Source of the DNA: Grifola frondosa
Taxonomy: Eukaryota; Basidiomycota; Agaricomycetes; Polyporales; Grifolaceae
NCBI GenBank assembly: GCA_001683735.1
Contig: LUGG01000020.1
Location: 372,001-436,000 of the forward strand
DNA length: 64,000 bases
Direction of reading: 5' to 3'
Position numbers and translations under genes: made by a program. Of this stretch, positions 34,401-46,554 are shown one piece after another (position 1 is the first letter of the stretch; each line of letters begins with the position of its first letter). The notes under the pieces were generated by a model. It was not told the DNA's origin. It saw nothing but the letters and a program-made list of their open reading frames with translations, and did not search any database.

Positions 34401-36580
34401 GCACAGAGCCGACCACTGACGTAACAAGAAATCGCCTTCGTCCAGTCGCTCGAAACATGAGTCGAACACCCTCTCGCGCCAGCATGCATTCTGGCCATGC
34501 ACGTAGTCACGTGCAATCGCAGAGAGAATGGATGCACACATTGCCCTGTGTTCAGAACTGTTCGGGATGAGAGCCTGCCTGGGATCGTCCTGCACTCCAA
34601 GTGCAGTTGCGAAGTACTTATATCCCTGATTATTGTATAGATCGACCTGGCAAGTAGGATCCACCGCGAATATTCGGGCCCATATGAAGATCAGCACAGG
34701 CTTGAGATCCTGTCCTGCCGCCTGCAACAAGCGAGCGATATAAGGAAAGATACCTATTGTGAGCGCAAGATGAACCGCCCAGGGTCCCAAATCGACAAAT
34801 TGTGAGAGGAGAATTAGTGCTCGTAAGCGATGGGGTTGAGATAAGAGGACCTGCAAGACAATCGGTAGTTGGTCGGGAGGTTTACGTGGAACAAGGTGAT
34901 GCTCGTTGTTCTTGTCTCCGTCTGTCTGAGATTGGCCTGTACTACTCTCCGTGTCGAGACTGTTTGTCTGCTCTATGGCAAGCGGGAGGGCAAGAGGTCC
35001 AGGCTTCGTAAGCGCAGATCCACCACGGGAGATCCACACTTCAAATGCGGTGAGCTGATCGGTGAAGAACCTACTCGGAACATACGCGTAGGATTTCTCA
35101 GACGACGGGCCAGACGGGCCGTTGGGGGTGCTCTGCGCCTCGGTTCGATTGCCTTGCCTGCGTGACCTCGCGCCCAATGATACGTCCTTGTGAGTACTGG
35201 GTTCGGAATGTTTGAGCATCTCCGGTAGTTGTCTTAGGCAAGCATCTACCGCAAGATCCCATGAAGCCCACAATGGATGCGTATTTGTAGAAGGAAGTGG
35301 AGGGGAGGTGTGTGGCGTACAGTGATAGTTTTTCATGATTCGTTCTGCCAGCAAAAAGTTTCGGAATAAGGACGCGATGAGGAGATCCGACCTGTATAAG
35401 CGGGTGAACAACTCGCGGGGGAAAGTGGTCCAGGCAATGGTATCGGTGATGGCAGTGAAAATCCAGTTCAACTCTCCAAGAGGAGTCCGCCGATCTTTCA
35501 GGTCTCCTGGGAGCTGCATGACCATATCTATGCTGATGTTATGGGGTAGATCATTGCTCAAGACGTAGTAACGCAAGGCGATATCAATGGGTGATGTCAG
35601 GCATGATGTGAAGAGATCGGCTGGCAATTCGGGGCAAGAGGGCAGTTGTTCATCGGCCGCACAGGCTGCGAGCTGTATGCAATCTGAGAAAGGTTGGACG
35701 CCTTCGGGATAACCTCCTTTGAGTTGCATATCGTGATCGCGTTGTTTTGCGAACTTTGTGAAGTTCTGCAACAAATTACCAGCGGCAGAACAGTCCCATA
35801 TGTACACGCACGGAGAACGCATCCAGTTTTGTACTTCCTGAAGCGAAATGGGAAGATACTGCGTATAGTTCCTATTGAAACACCAGAGCTCACCGCTGGG
35901 GGTCGGCTTTGGGACACCATGTCCGTTATAATAGAAGAGAACGGCGTCGTCCATGGCTTGCTTTCGAAGCGTTAAGCAAAAACGTTTCAAATCCTCATAT
36001 GAAGGATCAAGGATGGGTTTATAGGGGATTTTAGGGTTCAGGCCCTCGAATTGGTGCTGCAAATTGGTCCCAATTACCTCCAGCGCCTTGTGGGATGGCA
36101 TGGTGTGTGGATCCACCCAACATTCGAGAACTGCACAAGGATTCGTCTTGACGACATCTGGAGGATCCACATCAATGTTGAGACAGAGCACCAGAGCGGC
36201 ATAGGCTGTTTTATTTTGCCAGGAGCAGCTCGCCATGGGACCATCTGTGGCGCCCATGGCGGCGGAGGAGTAGGATTGCCGCATGTGAGATGGCGTTTGG
36301 CGGACCAATAGGGGACAATGGGAACAGCGTCAGGAAGGGTGGTGATAGAACCATTCTGTCGTACATCCTGCTCAAACACGCCATTGAAACCCTTACTGAG
36401 AGTAGAGGAAGGGTCCGAACGAGAACTTGAGCGATAATCGCGCTCTGTTTCCGAGTCCATGTCAGACTCTCGACGGATACCCATAGGGGGCCAGCCACGG
36501 CCGCCTGTTGAGTCAAGTCAGGGCACACGGACTGAACGGACACTTGAGCACGCACCTTCAACATAGTAATTCCCGTACAT
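31410..36580 (-). CDS. KOG1: Raptor, the TORC1 scaffold subunit (KOG1/Mip1)
   Basis: Ten exons: 36556-36580, 33000-36504, 32822-32930, 32652-32769, 32477-32601, 32200-32417, 31928-32145, 31753-31875, 31492-31698 and 31410-31441, about 1500 residues. The raptor N-terminal conserved, caspase-like domain is clear: YWSAKRHLTCGNP, LNIDVDPPDVVKT, FYYNGHGVPKPTPSGELW and YIWDCSAAGNLLQNF. HEAT-like repeats follow (VFDSCFERLDEGDFLLRQW, VRSAALYALGTFLGA), then a Ser-rich linker and C-terminal WD40 blades (VWDWIRRKRLNRFFNGNPRG, SRIIRVWD, VKLWDIRGG). The end is RIMGCKLPS. Raptor recruits TORC1 substrates at the vacuole. A one-base break lies at TTTT (36209-36212) and another near 31530. An in-frame TAG at 32302-32304 lies in a G-rich context that is three bases shorter than expected. 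Confidence 0.95.
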
Positions 36581-37015
36581 CGCGAGAACAGTGAGTGACT
36601 CGTGAACACCGAACACCACCCTTCTGTGCCAGCCTCACGGAGGGAGCTCCTTAAGCAATGACACGATGGCCAGTGATCAGCTCAGACCGCCAGCCCGGTT
36701 GAACTTGGTTGAGTAAGAGATGACGGTGAGAGGTTCGCCCAATAACCTCCATGTATAAGCGCCAATCTGTAGGCAGTCAAAGCCAACTAATAATTGTTAT
36801 CAACAGCTGCTTATCCATCATTTCAAGCCTAACTAGCGACGTGCAAGTCCATTTACTTATTGATTCTAATTGTGAGAATCTCGAATCCTTACGCGCTGAA
36901 CACGCGACTGAACACGCTGTTGGTTGAACCCATACAATGACACTCTGCTAATTACCCTGACTCTCATTCCTAGTCTTTTTTATCAGCCTTGGAGAACATA
37001 GCATCGACATCTATC
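36581..37015. promoter_or_regulatory. Bidirectional promoter between raptor and dynactin p150
   Basis: 435 bp separates the two divergent start codons. There is a T-rich tract with CAGCC near 36975-36990 just upstream of the dynactin ATG. I see no clear TATA box. The spacing implies shared upstream control of the two genes. Confidence 0.45.
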
Positions 37016-40000
37016 ATGCCACCTACAGACATACCCGTCGGTGCTTTGGTTGAGGTTCCTGCTGGTCGGGGCATCGTTCAGTTCAATGGCACAACTTCGT
37101 TCTCTGGCGGAAGGTGGATTGGTATCGAACTGTCCGAGCCCAATGGAAAGAATGATGGCTCTGTAAATGGTGTTAAGTACTTTACTTGCGGGCCGAATTA
37201 TGGAGTTTTTGTAAGACCGAGCCAAGTGAAGGTGATCTCGGTTGAGCCTCCCCCATTAGCAGTCAGTGGTCAGGTAGCTGGACTATCTTGCTGAAAGTTG
37301 CTTAATGTCTGGTACTTTAGGCTCCAATTCCGCGTCCCGGACTTGGTCATCAGCGCACAAACAGCACCGGTTTGTCTCGCACATCTTCTGCGCGTTCCTC
37401 TCCTCGCGAAGGTGGTGTAGTAAAGCCCACAATCAACTCTCTCGTCAATGGAAATATCCTCTCTTCACCGAGTTCCTCTCGCTCATCACGACTAGGTTCA
37501 CCTACGAAGCGCCCGCCGTCCGTTTCTTTGCAGTCGCGCACGTCACTCGGACGGCGGCCCTCACTACAGGCCGACCCCAACCTCAGCCCGACAGTCACGC
37601 GACGGCCGAGCTCTGAGTCTCCCCTTCGTGATACACCTTCTAAACCATTTCCGAAACCTGCCCTCTCATCAGTGCTTTCGCCTCAGGCACCTGCACACCC
37701 ATCTTCTCTCCGGCGCGTATCCTCTCCTGAGCCTGAAGAGTCCCCAAAGCTCCCCAAGGCTCCAGAGCCTATAGAATCTCCTGTAATTATTAACGTGCCT
37801 TCCCGCCCTAGTACGCCAGTAGTAAGTCCCTTTGCAGCGCCTTTTTGAACCAGTCTTACCTGCATATTAGCGCATCCAAGACGACCAAGAGCTGCAGGAA
37901 TTACGTGCGAAGATCCGTGTCTTTGAGGCAAAACGTGGCGACGATGCGCGCCACATTCGCGAACTCGAGACGCGCCTGTCGGAAGCCGAGTCTTTCGTCT
38001 CTCTCAGGCCGAAGCTCCAGGCGAAGTTGACCTCGCAGCAAACCGAGCTCATTGCAACGCGAAGGGAACTCGCAGATGCTCAGCAGCTCGCCCAGCTCGC
38101 TGAAAGTCGCATTGTAGATACCCAGGAGCAGCTCGAGATGGCGATGCTGGACAAGGAGATGGCCGAGGAGCGCGCAGAGCTCGCCGAGGCAGATCTAGAG
38201 GAAGTCAAAGAGAAGTTAGCCGTTATAGAAGTGGAATTGCAAGTCAAGAGAGAAGACGACGGTGTGTACTCTAAATTGAATACCGTTAATACCATATTTT
38301 TGCTGATGATCCATGTCGAATGAAGGTGGTGAGGAAGGTGGGGAAGCTACCGTCAAGCAGTCCCTGGCCTATATACAGTTGGAGAAGCAGAATGAACGCC
38401 TGAAGGAGGCACTCATCAGGTTTGTATTGGGGCTGCTCAAAATTTGTATCACCTAATGAGTACAGGCTGCGTGACATCACTCAGGAAACTGAGCAAGAAC
38501 AGCGTCGTCGGATTGCAGAGATGGAGAAAGATGTCAGTGGTCTGGATGAATTGCATTGTATGTGGACGCTCTGCTCCACTTCCCCTTTGGTTTTTAAAAC
38601 AACGTCATAGCTCAATACGAATCGACTGTCATCAAGCTCTCGAATGCAGTGGTTCAGGTTGAGGACCTCAAGCTGCAGCTCGATGATGCACTTGGCGCAG
38701 AAGAGATGCTGGTTCAGCTGACAGAGCGCAACCTCATGTTAGGAGAGGTATGTGTTACGCTCGTTCGTTTGAAATGCAGGTTGCGTACACGACATCTCTG
38801 ATCTATTTCTACAGAAAATCGAGGAAATGCGGATTACCATCGAAGACCTCGAGGCCTTGAAGGAACTTAATGATGAACTCGAAGAGAATCACATCGAGAC
38901 TGAGAAAGCCATACAAGAAGATCTTGGTCAGTTTCTCCGTCTTCCGTCTCCCTCATTGCTTCCTCATGTCCTACTTTATAGATGCTAAGGATCTTCAGTT
39001 GCGTGAGCAAGTACGCAAGACCGAGTCGTTAGAGGAAGCATGTCAAGATTTAGAGAACACCATCGTTCAATTCAGAGAGCTGGTTATGCAGTTACAAAAG
39101 TATGTCTTGTTTTAATTGCCTTTCTTCTAATGCTAATTTATTGTTCTAGCGAGCTTGATGCACTTCGCACAGAAACGCAGACGGCACAGCACGAGTCAGC
39201 TACTGCCGCCTCTCAGACTGCTGCTATGATGTCTCTCAATCACAAACTCCAATCGTCTGCGTCCAAAAACCAGGCGAGACATATCGATTTGGAAGTCAAG
39301 AAGATCGAGGCGCGCGAGGCGAGGGAACTCTTGAACATTGTTCAGGTGTGCATGTATTTTCTCGCGTTGTCTTCTCGTGGCATATCATTTTAATCACTCG
39401 CCCCAGCCATATCTCCCGCAATTATACGTGGAATCGGATATGGACGCAACGAATTGTTACATGTTTTTCCAACGCCTGGCATCGAAGGTCGATCTGATCA
39501 ACACAGTTGTGGCTCAGACACACAATCTGCCTGAATCCCTCAACGGTCCTGTGTCAGATCTATTAGTTGGCATCTGCGAGGTGAGAAACTCAACTCACTT
39601 ATTTCTACAAGAACTGAACACATTGTTAGATGAGGGGACGTCTGTCAAGTCTTTCCACAACATGCAAACGTTTTGCCGCCATCATGCGCAAGTGTGACGT
39701 GGAGTCGTTCCTCAACGTCGGGCGCATATTCCCGGAAGTTGCGCCGATGGAGAAGCGGATCGACATGCATATCGACCTGCTGAGAAGAGAAGAGTTCCGC
39801 GAACTGGAATGTGTTAGTGATGCAGCGAAGTATGTCACTCTGCGTTGTCCAGTACGAGCTGCCAATGGAATATCGCTGATGTTCCTTCAGAATGCAGTCC
39901 CAGTTCGACCACCTTTCTGAGACGTATTTCAACGGTTTCGAGTTTGACCTAGGCGAACGCGAGCTCGGTCATGCGTTGTCGTTCGATCACGACCTCGAGA

Positions 40001-41763
40001 TGTTTGCTGCATCAATCGGCCTCATCAAGACGTCCGTCGAGGCTATCATGAAGGACGACGGTGAGGTGTCTGCTGATTCGTGAATTCATTATGCTGACTA
40101 TGTGCAGATGTGGAGGTCGACCTCGGAGGCTTGGATGCTGAAGAGGACTTCTTCGGGCCACTACAGAAATTGTTAGATCAATGCAGAGGGGCCAAGGTAC
40201 TTTCGAAGTGAGTCATTTGTGCCTTCTGTGGTAGGGCCGTGTTGACAAAATGACCAGGAAATTGACGAAGCGACTGGAGGACCTCACGCAAGATTCGACG
40301 GCGTTGAAGGCTACTCTAGTTCCTCAACTCCAGACACTTACTAACACTGTACCGGAGCTCGTGAACTTCGGTATCTCGGTATGTAGTTTTATCTTTGTCT
40401 GTCTGACCACATGGAGTTGATTAGCATATGCCCTGTATAGCTTGCGCAATTGGTCATGCCACATCTAAGTGATGTCCGATCTGCGAAGTCGCCCTTTAAA
40501 CTCCCCACCTTGTTATCATTCGTCAAACAGATTGCCGCCTCTACTGTTGGTAAGCAAAGGAAGGATGACTTGTCTTCGTGGGAGTCAGTTGCCGGCTTCT
40601 TCTCCCAAGTCGTGCAGGACGCGAGCAAGATATTGCCTCTCGCTCTTGAGGCTGAGAACACGCTGAAAAGTACGTCTGCAACCGTGTGCGCTCCGCGAGA
40701 CTTACGCTGCTCTTCTAGTCTCTGGCACTGCTCCTTGGGTAATCCGGATCGATGAGATCAAAGCTGCTACTGCGATCAATGTCGAAGCCGAGAGAAAAGT
40801 TGCTCAGCTGAACGACGAGATGCAGGCGCTTGCTCGCAGTCTGAAAATCAAGGACCAGACTATCCAGGAAACGAGCGTGAAGGTCGAGTTGATGGAGCGG
40901 CGTATGGAGACCGTGAAGAAGCAGGCCGATACTATCACTGATCTTGAGACCGACCTGTCTAAGGCACGCAAGCAAGAGCGAGCGTATGAAGAGGCGATGG
41001 AGCAATTGCAGGCGGACCTTGATGCTCTGGAACAGGACAACGCGAAGTTGAAGACTATGATTAACAACGTGGAGCGACAATGTGAGAATTCTGACAGGCC
41101 TAGCCTTTCGCGTTCTGATATATTACATTTCATAGCATCCACGACTCAAGCTGCAGAACCCGAGAACGTTCAAATTGAGGGTAGTCTAGAAACGTCGTAC
41201 CTCTTGGAACAGGTATGTTGTATTTTCGGTCTTCCATGTCGCTTATGTTTGACTCCTGATTCCAGATCGATGCTCTGCGTGGAACCGTTCGCTTCCTCCG
41301 GACGGAAAACTCATACCTTAAGGGCCAGGATCTACTCAGAGAAATCGAATCCTTGCCCCCTCTTCAGGAACCCGTTGCTCGAGAGCCTACTCCGCCATTG
41401 GTCACCTCGACGCTCTCAGACTCCGAAGACTCGGACTTTGACGAACCCCCCTCCTCCCCTCCTACTCTGCGTACCCTCGCGGCCGAATCTAAACTGTTGT
41501 ATCGGGATGTGATCAAGTATGCATCTTCTCCCCGCGTTGTTGATCTTTCAGCTTTGAGATCCAAGCGAGCGGACGGTCATACGGCTACGAAAGGCTGGAT
41601 GCCGCGGAAGAAGACACCTGCTTACCAGGTATGGGAGCGCAAGATGGAGGGAGAGCGTCTTGGCAGACGAGTGCAAGGACTGCTACAACAGACTAATATT
41701 GTTGGGAGCTCGGTAAGACATTATGCTACTATGAAGATCATGCTGTATCGTACTCTAGTATAA
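37016..41763 (+). CDS. NIP100: Dynactin large subunit p150Glued
   Basis: About 1200 residues in roughly 15 exons. The first exons are 37016-37273 and 37321-37821, and the third starts at 37871. The N-terminus is a CAP-Gly domain: GIVQFNGTTSFSGGRWIGIE with the tubulin-binding motif GKNDG, then YGVFVRPSQV. A Ser/Pro/Arg-rich basic linker follows (37321-37821), then a long coiled coil (LQELRAKIRVFEAKRGDDAR, AESRIVDTQEQLEMAMLDKE). A central globular region comes next (YMFFQRLASKVDLINTVV, LFEL-type helices at 39640-40700) and a second coiled coil (40740-41090). The C-terminal part contains GWMPRKKTPAYQVWERKM. p150 links dynein to microtubules and cargo and supports nuclear migration in hyphae. All exon junctions I checked keep frame, so this gene shows no break. 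Confidence 0.93.
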
Positions 41764-41855
41764 TTGTGATACCCTCAGTTGTTTGTCATTGGGACTCGAA
41801 GGAAATTAGGTCTTTGCAATAATGTCGTTGTCGTTATGAGACCCGCCAAAAAAAC

Positions 41856-41927
41856 TGGACATTCAGGGGATTGAACCCTGGACCTCACGCATGCGAAGCG
41901 TGCGCGCTACCACTGCGCCAAATGCCC
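41856..41927 (-). tRNA. tRNA-Ala (anticodon CGC)
   Basis: 72 bases that fold as a complete cloverleaf. The acceptor is GGGCATT with AATGTCC, including the G3-U70 pair that identifies alanine tRNAs. The D stem is GCGC/GCGC. The anticodon stem CACGC/GCGTG has loop TTCGCAT, giving anticodon CGC. The T arm is CAGGG-TTCAATC-CCCTG, and the discriminator base is A. There is no intron and no encoded CCA. A run of T follows on the minus strand (AAAAAA at 41849-41854 on +), a typical RNA polymerase III terminator. Confidence 0.96.
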
Positions 41928-43048
41928 GATGATTTTTTCTCTCCATATGTTTATCTATTCTACTAATCGATTTCCTACTCGAATCTGAGTCACTAGGCCC
42001 CGGGCAACTCCACTACACCGCCAGCCCGAGTCTATGCCGAACCGATCGAGATACCCCACGTGTCCCACCTCCGCTACCCCGCTAGACACATCTCTCCGCT
42101 AGCACGGCTCTACATGCGGAAGCCAATGGTACAGACCTATCCCTACTGCTATGTATCTACACAATGCTAGCATGCTGTTTATATGCTGGCAGACATACCA
42201 TCATGATTCCTTTTTTCCTCGGTTTTTATTCTGTTCTGCTCATACAATCCCTTTAATCTTACTATTAATACTGTCAAGAAGGGCCCTTCACATAATTCCA
42301 TTAACTCTAATAATACACATACATACCCCGTACTCTACCCGGCGAGAGCCTATTATGGTTCATCAGCCAAATCAATGCAAACCCTCTCATCCGTCACGCT
42401 CCCGAATCCATTCGCACATGCCGCACAAGCCCCATTGGCCCGTCTCCAACTGCGTCAACGCCGCGTCGAAACGAAGAATGGTTAGTCAGATGTTCTACCC
42501 GACGGACAGCTCCGACATCACTCACCAATCATGCCACCGTAAATCACAGCGACGAGGGCCTTCAATGCACTCTATGGTGAGTTTCCTACATATCAGATGA
42601 GTAGGAGCATTCATGTTAAAATGGCTTCCCCAAACAGTGACGTGGTCGCAGATGAACCACGGAGCATAACAGCTCAGGAAGGTACGTAACTAATAATAGC
42701 GTCAATCCCCAGAACATTGACGCATCAAGATGCGGAGCACAATACAGCTCGGGATTTCGTATGTATAGACACCCCGCAGCCTCACCTCGAACATCGTGAA
42801 GTCTCACTCACCTCAGTGCGGGATACTTCCGATACTCATGTAAGTGTCATTAGGCTTTCACGATTAGATGATCAACTCACCTATTCCATAGCATCACATC
42901 GATACTTCTCACCTCGCTATCCAGTAACACGTCGTCCGAGAGGGGAGCGCAGACCATAATTGCGATGAGAGGAGGACCGATCAAAAATTGAGGTCATCAC
43001 GTGAGTTTCCCACTTCGTCGCCGCGCTCACTCCTGTCCATGCTTCCGC
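41928..43048. other. Intergenic region of unclear content
   Basis: Just over 1 kb. Some + strand open frames (42355-42600 from MVHQPNQCKP and 42717-42959) are His/Ser/Pro-rich and could belong to a short multi-exon gene, but no motif or consistent splice chain supports one. Pyrimidine-rich throughout. Confidence 0.35.
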
Positions 43049-43805
43049 ATGGATTCTGACGATTTCGAGCCCTCTCAGTACCCGGACAGCGACTGGCGAG
43101 TGCCTCTAGATGCAAATGACACCGAGCTTGCACTCAATGAGCCAGAGCTCAAGTGTCAGCGTTCTCATCGGACGACATTCCATCAGTCCAGCAACATCAA
43201 TGCCAAGTATGAGAATATCACATACCACTTGATTGAGCTAACCTTTCCATGCAGACATTTCTCGAGCGGAGGCGCACTCGACTCACAAACCACTGATACC
43301 CAGTACTTTGGACAGCTCGAGGGTGGAGCATCGGTAGATCTGAAAGGTCAGTGTGGTTCTTACGGGCCCATCATGCACATACTCACATATATTTTATAGC
43401 ACAACTTCATCCTCACGGAATCACTTCGATTAACCACAAAGCAGAGCATCTCAAAGGTATGTTACTGCCCACGCTGATGACGTTCTTTCATGTTGACTTT
43501 CTGTGATAGATCCACCGTCAGACACACCGGCGCCGAAGTCAGCCAATGCGTGCCGGAGCTGCGGAAGTCTCCACTCTCGAACGGCTGCAATCAATGAACG
43601 CCGCTTCGAGTACCGGCGTCGGTGGCTCGAGGCGATGTATTATGCCTTGGAGCTCGAAGATCTTCTCATATCCGAAGGGCTCGAGCTTCCGTCACGAAGG
43701 TGCCCTCATCTTACGGATTCCGACACTGGTCCTTCATTTCTACGTGCACCGTCAAACGACATCACCGTTAAACGGGAACAACGTGAGGGGGGTTTCATGC
43801 AATGA
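43049..43805 (+). CDS. Small uncharacterised protein with a CxxC motif
   Basis: Four exons: 43049-43206, 43255-43346, 43400-43456 and 43510-43805, with GT-AG introns and consistent phases, about 200 residues. It starts MDSDDFEPSQYPDSDWRVPL and is acidic and probably disordered. The last exon has CRSCGSLHSRTAAINERR followed by a helical stretch (RRRWLEAMYYALELEDLLIS). A single CxxC with a nearby His could bind metal but is too short to assign. No homologous family recognised. Confidence 0.55.
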
Positions 43806-43870
43806 GGGGACACAAGCGGTCGCGAGCATAAATTACCATACAGAGTTTAAGTACATGGCCAATGTAGTTT

Positions 43871-44300
43871 TTATTCCTCATCCGACTCATCATCAGCAAG
43901 TGCATTATTCTCCGCTGTAGCTTCAGCAATATTACCGAAATTGCCCGTGCATAACACTTCGTCTACCTCTGTTTGAGAAGTTGAAGGTCTTGCGGTTGTA
44001 AGTGCGTCGGCATTCACATTCTGGCCAGGAAAACTGGCTGTGTCCTTGTCAAGGACCTTGCTAAAAAGCCTATTGTGGTATTAATATGTATGGGTCTGTG
44101 AAGATCTCGAAAACTCACTGTGTCAGCTTCGCCGGGTCAAATTTCGCCTTCTTGCGCATTTGGGCGAGGCGTTTGTCCGTGATTGCCCAGAACTTGGCAT
44201 TTTTCGGATGGTCCACCAGCGTCGAACGCTGAGGCAAGGGGTCGTGAGAGTAATACCACTGTTTAAAAAGGTATACACATACTAGAAATGCCACACGTGC
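43871..44300 (-). pseudogene. 3' half of a host gene split by the LTR retrotransposon
   Basis: Two exons, 44119-44300 and 43871-44069, joined by a canonical intron. They encode WYYSHDPLPQRSTLVDHPK, FWAITDKRLAQMRKKAKFDP and an acidic C-terminus ending DDESDEE. The reading frame is open right up to the LTR edge at 44300. Across the element it continues with the matching half at 62367 onward: TSQLC on one side and RVAFL on the other join in frame once a 4-bp duplication (GTGC here, GCGC there) is removed. The family is not recognised. The gene cannot make a normal product with the 18-kb insertion unless another copy exists. Confidence 0.75.
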
Positions 44301-46508
44301 TGTCGTGAGTATGTGGTGTGAGATAGTAACCACTGTATAAAACGATCTCGATAATCACCGAACCAAAATAGAAAAATCTATCTGTGGCAGGGCGAAATAT
44401 ACGCGAAGGGAATCGAGGTATGAAATCAATTTTATACTGCACCAAGCTTGACGGGTTTTTCCTGCTTTCCCAGTTATAGGCCTGGCCGAATCCGTTGGGG
44501 GTGTTATCACAATCACGAAGGTAGGTACGATCCCAAGTGAATGTTTAACGATGATACGATGATGACTTGCCCGGTACGTTTGTCACTTCTACCTCTCCTC
44601 GATATGTCTCCTGTTCTTCTGCTGATGCTCCCTCCGAGGAAGACTTCTCTTTCCTGTCCTATCAACAGTCAACCTTGCCCACCTCTGTATGGGGTTGCTG
44701 CACTGCTGTGACCTGGAAACTGGGGACCAAGACTTCAACCTTGCCCACCTCTGTTGTGGGGTTTCCTGAAGTGATGTCCGGACTGTGGTAAGCAAGTCAA
44801 CTGACTATGACTGCTTCTGGCTGTGAGACTTTGAGAGTAGAAATCTGGTGTGATTTGGTATGGAGTGAAGTGGGGTGGTGGGGATACAGAATGGTATCCT
44901 TGCCGCCTTGGAGGTCCTCCTTGTTAGGGAAGTGCTGTGTCTGTGTGGCTGAGTGTGTACACCTATGTGCACACCTGTGATGACGTGAGATATCCCTGTG
45001 ATACCTCAGTCAAGTGATCTAGTCTGCTGAGTCTGGGGGGAATCTGGAGGGTGATCCAAATTCCAGTGGAGACTGTGTTTCTGGCTGCTGCTGGTGGATC
45101 CAGTTCTTTGATCCAGTTCTGTTGGATCCAATTCTCTTGGATCCAATTCTATTGCCCTCTCTAAGGCAAGAAAGGAGCTCTTTATATACCTTTTGAGAGG
45201 GCCCAGAATTCTCCCCGGACTCTTCTTCTCAGACTGTTCCAGCACTTTCCGGGAGGCTCCAAGCACAAGAAACCATGGTAACTACTGTGCTAGAATCTTC
45301 CAGTCCTTTCCAAAGTGTTTTCCTGAATGTTCCAGCTGCATCTCCCTGCACTGCCTCTCTGACTTCCTCCAATCAGAGCTCTCCTAGGTCACCCGGCCCT
45401 CAGATTTGCATAGCTTTAGTAAGGCTCTTACAAATCTGGGGCAGGGGATTACAAACCCAAGGTGCCCTTTTCTCCATTTCAAGGACCTTTCTCTCACAGA
45501 GTACATAGCCTTGAAGACTTTGTCATCCATTTGAGATATTCCCTGACTAATGGAGGTCCTCTACCTTATAAATTTGCACAGCCTTAGTAAGGCAATCACA
45601 AATCTAGGGTAGGGCCCTTACAAATCTGGGGGAGTTAGTCTGCCACTTTGAGAAGCACATGGTCTATGGTTCCAGGGCTGTGAGTCTCCTGAAGGCTGTT
45701 CTACATCACCTCAGGTGGCTTGTGGCTGTGTATCCCTGTGACCATTGCCATGCTTCTCTTTTCAAAGGCTGTACAGACTTTCCCAGGACTCTGCCTTTCT
45801 TCCAGTCCCTTCCAGAATTTGCTAACCTGATCTTCTTCTTCCTGTTTCCGCGATGTCCTGCTGTGTCCAACTCCTTGTCTCCTGACTTTCCTGCACCTGA
45901 TTCTTTCCCGCACTCCTTCTCCTCATGACCCTCCATGCTTTCCCATCCCATCCTACTTGATTTAACGATGGTTGTCGTCGTTTACAAGGGGTGAAGAGGG
46001 TAAATCATGGATTCCGGCTTCGTCATCTCGTTATCCGGACTGACAGCGTATAGGGAATATCGCCACCAGGTCATTGCATAGGAGACGAGCGAATGCTGAA
46101 CGTACTCGTATCGTACTGCGAAACCAATGGTGCAGGTGCCGTCGATGTGAGAAAGGGCGAGGAATATTCGTGTTTCCTGGTACTGGATGATGTGGTCGAT
46201 ATGGCCCGTGAACGTAATTCCGGATCGATCTGTAAGGTGCACGAATCCGGACAGTGGCATGAGGTCGAATCCGGTGGCGAGTGTGTCGTATAATAGGATG
46301 GGGAACCGAGGATCGATTACCATGGGGCACCATGGCATGCGTCGATTGGGTGGGATTGGGTGGAGATTTGACATGATTGATGATGTCTAAACTCGATCCC
46401 GATGGTGGCCTTCGTGTGCTGTGCATATTACGGCACTCGGTTGACTTGGTTGCCAAAGATGGTTATTTTTGGCCCTGTCCAGGTACCAACCACGTTTGGT
46501 GCGTGACA
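44301..46508 (-). repeat. 3' LTR (left copy)
   Basis: 2208 bp, matched by 60157-62366. Differences I found are single-base length changes only: an extra C near 44343, an A-run and a G-run one base shorter near 44366 and 44504, and one base near 45989. A TATA-like box (TATATAAAG on the minus strand, 45180-45188) could drive transcription of the element. Short open frames in the LTR are not convincing genes. Confidence 0.95.
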
Positions 46509-46520
46509 TCCGCCCCACAG
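46509..46520 (-). other. Candidate polypurine tract
   Basis: On the minus strand GTGGGGCGGA lies directly before the 3' LTR. It is short and interrupted by a C and a T, but the position is exactly that expected for the plus-strand primer. Confidence 0.5.
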
Positions 46521-46554
46521 TCGATCCAACCGTCCTCGGTTGTCCAACTTCTCG

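Noticed and set aside
44567..45928. Short open frames inside the LTRs
   Set aside because: They are repeated because the LTRs are repeated. No codon or motif evidence that they are genes.
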